Assembly: GCA_047615875.1 (NCBI GenBank)
Contig: JBLHGU010000196.1
Coordinates: forward strand, 1-9,697
DNA from: JBLHGU01 sp047615875
GTDB lineage: Bacteria > Pseudomonadota > Gammaproteobacteria > Arenicellales > CAJQKF01
DNA: 9,697 nucleotides
Direction of reading: 5' to 3'
Shown: piece by piece, positions 7,969-9,697 of the stretch
Layout of the letters: each line of letters begins with the position of its first letter
Position numbering within the stretch: position 1 is the first letter of the stretch
The notes under the pieces: generated by a model
Seen by the model: only the letters and a program-made list of their open reading frames with translations
Databases searched by the model: none
Told to the model about the DNA's origin: nothing
Position numbers and translations under genes: made by a program

Positions 7969-8778
7969 TTAATCGATACCGAAAAAGAGTGTTTCCAACT
8001 GCTTACCCGGCAAAGGCGCTCGCATCAATGATTCGCCCACTAAAAAGCAGTTTACTCCATTTTGCTGCATCAATTTCACATCATCTTGGCTGTGGATACC
8101 ACTTTCTGTTACGACCAGTTTATTCTCGGGGATCTTATCTAGTAACTGTATTGTTGTGTCCAGGCTTGTAGTAAATGTGCGCAAATCGCGATTATTTATC
8201 CCCAGCAGACAACCTTCAATGCACAGCGCACGCGCCAACTCCTGCTCGTCATGAACCTCGATTAGCACATCCAGGCCAATTTCAGTTGCGATTCCCGCAA
8301 GCTCCTGTAACTGCACATCGTCCAATGCGGCCACAATCAATAGAATACAGTCAGCGTCAATGGCTCTGGCTTCGTAAACCTGATAAGGGTCAATAGTAAA
8401 GTCCTTGCGTAACACTGGTATTGACACAGCAGCCCGACAACTTTGCAAATACTCATCATGACCCTGAAAAAAATCCCTGTCTGTCAGAATAGACAAGCAA
8501 GCTGCACCACCTTCGGCATAATCCATCGCGATACGGATAGGCTCAAAATCCTGCCGAATGATTCCTTTACTGGGTGATGCCTTCTTAATTTCAGCAATAA
8601 CCGCCGCCACACCAAGGTCGAGCTTGTTACCCATTGCCTGAATAAAACCCCTGGGCGGAGTCGCATCGGCAGCTCGGGCCTTAACCTCATCGAGGCCCAC
8701 AAGACTTTTTAGTTCTGCAATCTCTTCAGCTTTGCGGGCAAGTATTTGCAGTAGAATATCCGGTAATTGTTGATTCAT
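7969..8778 (-). CDS. trpC: Indole-3-glycerol phosphate synthase
   Basis: The enzyme converts carboxyphenylamino-deoxyribulose phosphate to indole-3-glycerol phosphate, the fourth step of tryptophan synthesis from chorismate. At 269 residues it is a stand-alone TIM-barrel enzyme, not fused to TrpF as in E. coli. Catalytic residues are all visible: E63, K65 and S68 in AEIKKASPSKG, K125 in VLRKDF, E174 in LIEVH, N195 in GINNRDL, and S226 in ESGI, followed by the phosphate loop FLVGES. The ATG overlaps the trpG stop codon (ATGA), with GGAG seven bases upstream inside trpG, so translation is coupled. The missing partner is trpD, which commonly lies between these two genes in pseudomonads and relatives. 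trpF is also not in the window. Confidence 0.97.
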   Translation of the reverse strand: MNQQLPDILLQILARKAEEIAELKSLVGLDEVKARAADATPPRGFIQAMGNKLDLGVAAVIAEIKKASPSKGIIRQDFEPIRIAMDYAEGGAACLSILTDRDFFQGHDEYLQSCRAAVSIPVLRKDFTIDPYQVYEARAIDADCILLIVAALDDVQLQELAGIATEIGLDVLIEVHDEQELARALCIEGCLLGINNRDLRTFTTSLDTTIQLLDKIPENKLVVTESGIHSQDDVKLMQQNGVNCFLVGESLMRAPLPGKQLETLFFGID

Positions 8779-9344
8779 TGACTAACTCCTAGAAAATTGC
8801 CCAGCAACTGATGCCCATGCTGGGTCAAAATCGATTCAGGGTGAAACTGCACCCCATGAATATCAAACTCCTGATGCTGGACTGCCATAATTTCCTGTTC
8901 TGTTGTCCAGGCAGTAATCTCGAAACAATCGGGTAGAGATTCACGCTCCGCCACTAAAGAATGGTAGCGGGTGGCCTGAAAAGGCATGCTTAGATTGTTA
9001 AAAATACCCTTTGAATCATGTTGGATCATAGAGGTTTTACCATGCATTAGCCGATCAGCACGGATTATTCGGCCGCCAAATGCTTGCACGATGCTCTGGT
9101 GTCCCAGGCACACACCCAGAATGGGTATCCGACCCTTAAAATAATCAACTACCGCCATGGATATCCCGGCCTCGTTGGGGGTGCAGGGTCCCGGAGAAAT
9201 AACGATATGGGAAATATCCATTTCCTCAAGATCTGAAATTTCAATCTGATCGTTTCTATAAACAGCGACAGATTGCTCCAACTCACCTAGATACTGGACC
9301 AGGTTGTAGGTAAAGGAGTCATAATTATCGATCATTAAAATCAT
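8775..9344 (-). CDS. trpG: Anthranilate synthase component II (glutamine amidotransferase)
   Basis: TrpG releases ammonia from glutamine and passes it to TrpE, which makes anthranilate from chorismate. The 189-residue product is a complete class I glutamine amidotransferase domain. It starts MILMIDNYDSFTYNLVQYLGEL, the standard TrpG/PabA start. Other motifs are ISPGPCTPNEAG, the nucleophile elbow GVCLGHQ (C79), and HGVQFHPES with H168 and E170. The frame is open to an ATG at 9470, but the extra 42 residues are not TrpG-like and lie in the leader region, so 9344 (or the second Met at 9335) is preferred. The Shine-Dalgarno sequence is poor. Coupling to trpC supports TrpG rather than PabA, but such proteins can serve both anthranilate and 4-amino-4-deoxychorismate synthases. 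trpE is not in the window. It lies behind a strong promoter and a leader of about 134 nt. Confidence 0.95.
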   Translation of the reverse strand: MILMIDNYDSFTYNLVQYLGELEQSVAVYRNDQIEISDLEEMDISHIVISPGPCTPNEAGISMAVVDYFKGRIPILGVCLGHQSIVQAFGGRIIRADRLMHGKTSMIQHDSKGIFNNLSMPFQATRYHSLVAERESLPDCFEITAWTTEQEIMAVQHQEFDIHGVQFHPESILTQHGHQLLGNFLGVSQ

Positions 9345-9429
9345 AGCGTTTGTATGTCTTTGTTTTATTTTAGATACGATGTCATTAACCGAAGAAAGTA
9401 CCCGCAAAGATACCCGCTTTATATTTTCC

Positions 9430-9459
9430 TTATTGCCAGGAGGTGGATGCAGAAAACAT
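9430..9459 (-). CDS. Possible trp leader peptide (9 residues, one Trp)
   Basis: The predicted trpG transcript starts near 9478. Its first ATG opens a 9-codon frame, MFSASTSWQ, ending in TAA, with Trp as the eighth residue. Its position, between promoter and trpG, is where trp operons often place a leader peptide. Against it: a single Trp rather than two or more in a row, no visible Shine-Dalgarno sequence, and no downstream terminator hairpin. It could be chance. Confidence 0.3.
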   Translation of the reverse strand: MFSASTSWQ

Positions 9460-9484
9460 GAATTAGACAACAGCGAATGCAGAA

Positions 9485-9512
9485 ATTATACGCAATATTT
9501 TCCCCGTGTGAA
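9485..9512 (-). promoter_or_regulatory. Sigma70 promoter of trpG
   Basis: On the minus strand, TTCACA (9507-9512, five of six consensus bases) and a perfect TATAAT (9485-9490) are separated by 16 bp. The predicted start is the A near 9478, giving a leader of about 134 nt before trpG. It is the best promoter match in the window and is placed to drive trpG-trpC and probably the genes after them. Confidence 0.7.
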
Positions 9513-9592
9513 CGACTCAGTTGATAATTGGTGTTTGAATGGCAGATCAGAAGTAAAGAGCTGATGAGGGAACATCTTGCCCAACTGTTTCC

Positions 9593-9612
9593 TAGATCGC
9601 CAGCTCGATCTA
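9593..9612. repeat. Perfect 7-bp inverted repeat, possible operator
   Basis: The arms TAGATCG (9593-9599) and CGATCTA (9606-9612) are exact reverse complements around a 6-base centre. A run of A follows on the plus strand, so neither direction has the T-run of an intrinsic terminator. It lies about 80 bp upstream of the trpG -35 element and could bind a dimeric regulator. No known regulator is recognised. Confidence 0.4.
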
Positions 9613-9697
9613 AAAAAGTACTATGGTGGGAAAGCGGAAAATAGAAAATGATGACGGAGCTATTTGCCGAGACAACGCGGGTTAACAACTAATCTCA

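Larger units (their letters stand above)
9345..9697. other. trpG upstream control region without a clear gene
   Basis: These 353 bp hold the trpG promoter, its leader, and about 185 bp of unassigned DNA. In the leader, the minus-strand unit GCGGGTA occurs twice 12 bp apart (plus-strand TACCCGC at 9399-9405 and 9411-9417), with similar flanks. The leader RNA also holds CACCTCCT (complement of 9438-9445), equal to the anti-Shine-Dalgarno end of 16S rRNA. I see no terminator hairpin with a T-run, so classical attenuation is not supported. Beyond the promoter are an inverted repeat and a short plus-strand frame with two Trp codons. At the far edge one minus-strand frame is open for 11 codons to a TAG at 9662-9660. 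It could be the tail of a further gene but is too short to identify. Confidence 0.6.

Noticed and set aside
9345..9470. Extended trpG start giving 42 extra N-terminal residues
   Set aside because: The extra residues do not look like TrpG, which normally starts at M(I/L)LMIDNYDSF. The extension covers the leader behind a strong promoter.
9379..9564. A 61-codon plus-strand frame opposite the trpG leader
   Set aside because: It has no recognisable domain, overlaps the trpG promoter and leader, and has no good ribosome binding site at its start. The AGGAGGTG inside it is followed only by tiny frames.
9419..9688. An 89-codon minus-strand frame upstream of trpG
   Set aside because: The composition is not protein-like (many Cys, His and Ser), and it spans the trpG promoter and leader.

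Overview
The window looks like ordinary chromosomal DNA of a gammaproteobacterium with mid-range GC. The evidence is the secA / M23 peptidase / dciA neighbourhood, a class A PBP1b with a UB2H-like region, a YhfA-type OsmC protein and a Cfa-type cyclopropane synthase. I cannot name a genus. I see no mobile element, CRISPR array, rRNA, tRNA or phage gene, and no obvious new multi-gene system.

Layout: all genes but one are on the minus strand, so they read right to left. At the left edge is the first two thirds of the N-terminal motor region of SecA (205 residues, running off the window). Upstream of it is a membrane-anchored LytM/M23 cell wall peptidase. Divergent from that peptidase, across 72 bp, is dciA, which encodes the helicase loader. 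dciA converges on a long minus-strand run that occupies 2319-9344.

In transcription order that run is trpG, trpC, a YhfA-like OsmC protein, an AI-2E/PerM-type permease, cfa, a small DUF2007 plus zinc-ribbon protein, and mrcB. Two junctions are very tight: trpG and trpC overlap by 4 bp, and the permease starts 3 bp after the OsmC gene. DUF2007 to mrcB is 5 bp and cfa to DUF2007 is 25 bp. The largest gap, 89 bp before cfa, could hold an internal promoter, but none is clear. The run joins tryptophan synthesis to envelope functions: lipid cyclopropanation, peptidoglycan synthesis and a membrane permease.

The right edge (9345-9697) is the control region of trpG. It has a near-consensus sigma70 promoter (TTCACA, 16 bp, TATAAT), a possible 9-residue leader peptide with one Trp codon, short repeats, and a perfect 7-bp inverted repeat upstream of the promoter. 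A short reading frame with two adjacent Trp codons points the other way. The most notable point is that trpD, which commonly lies between trpG and trpC in related bacteria, is absent, and the two genes overlap directly.
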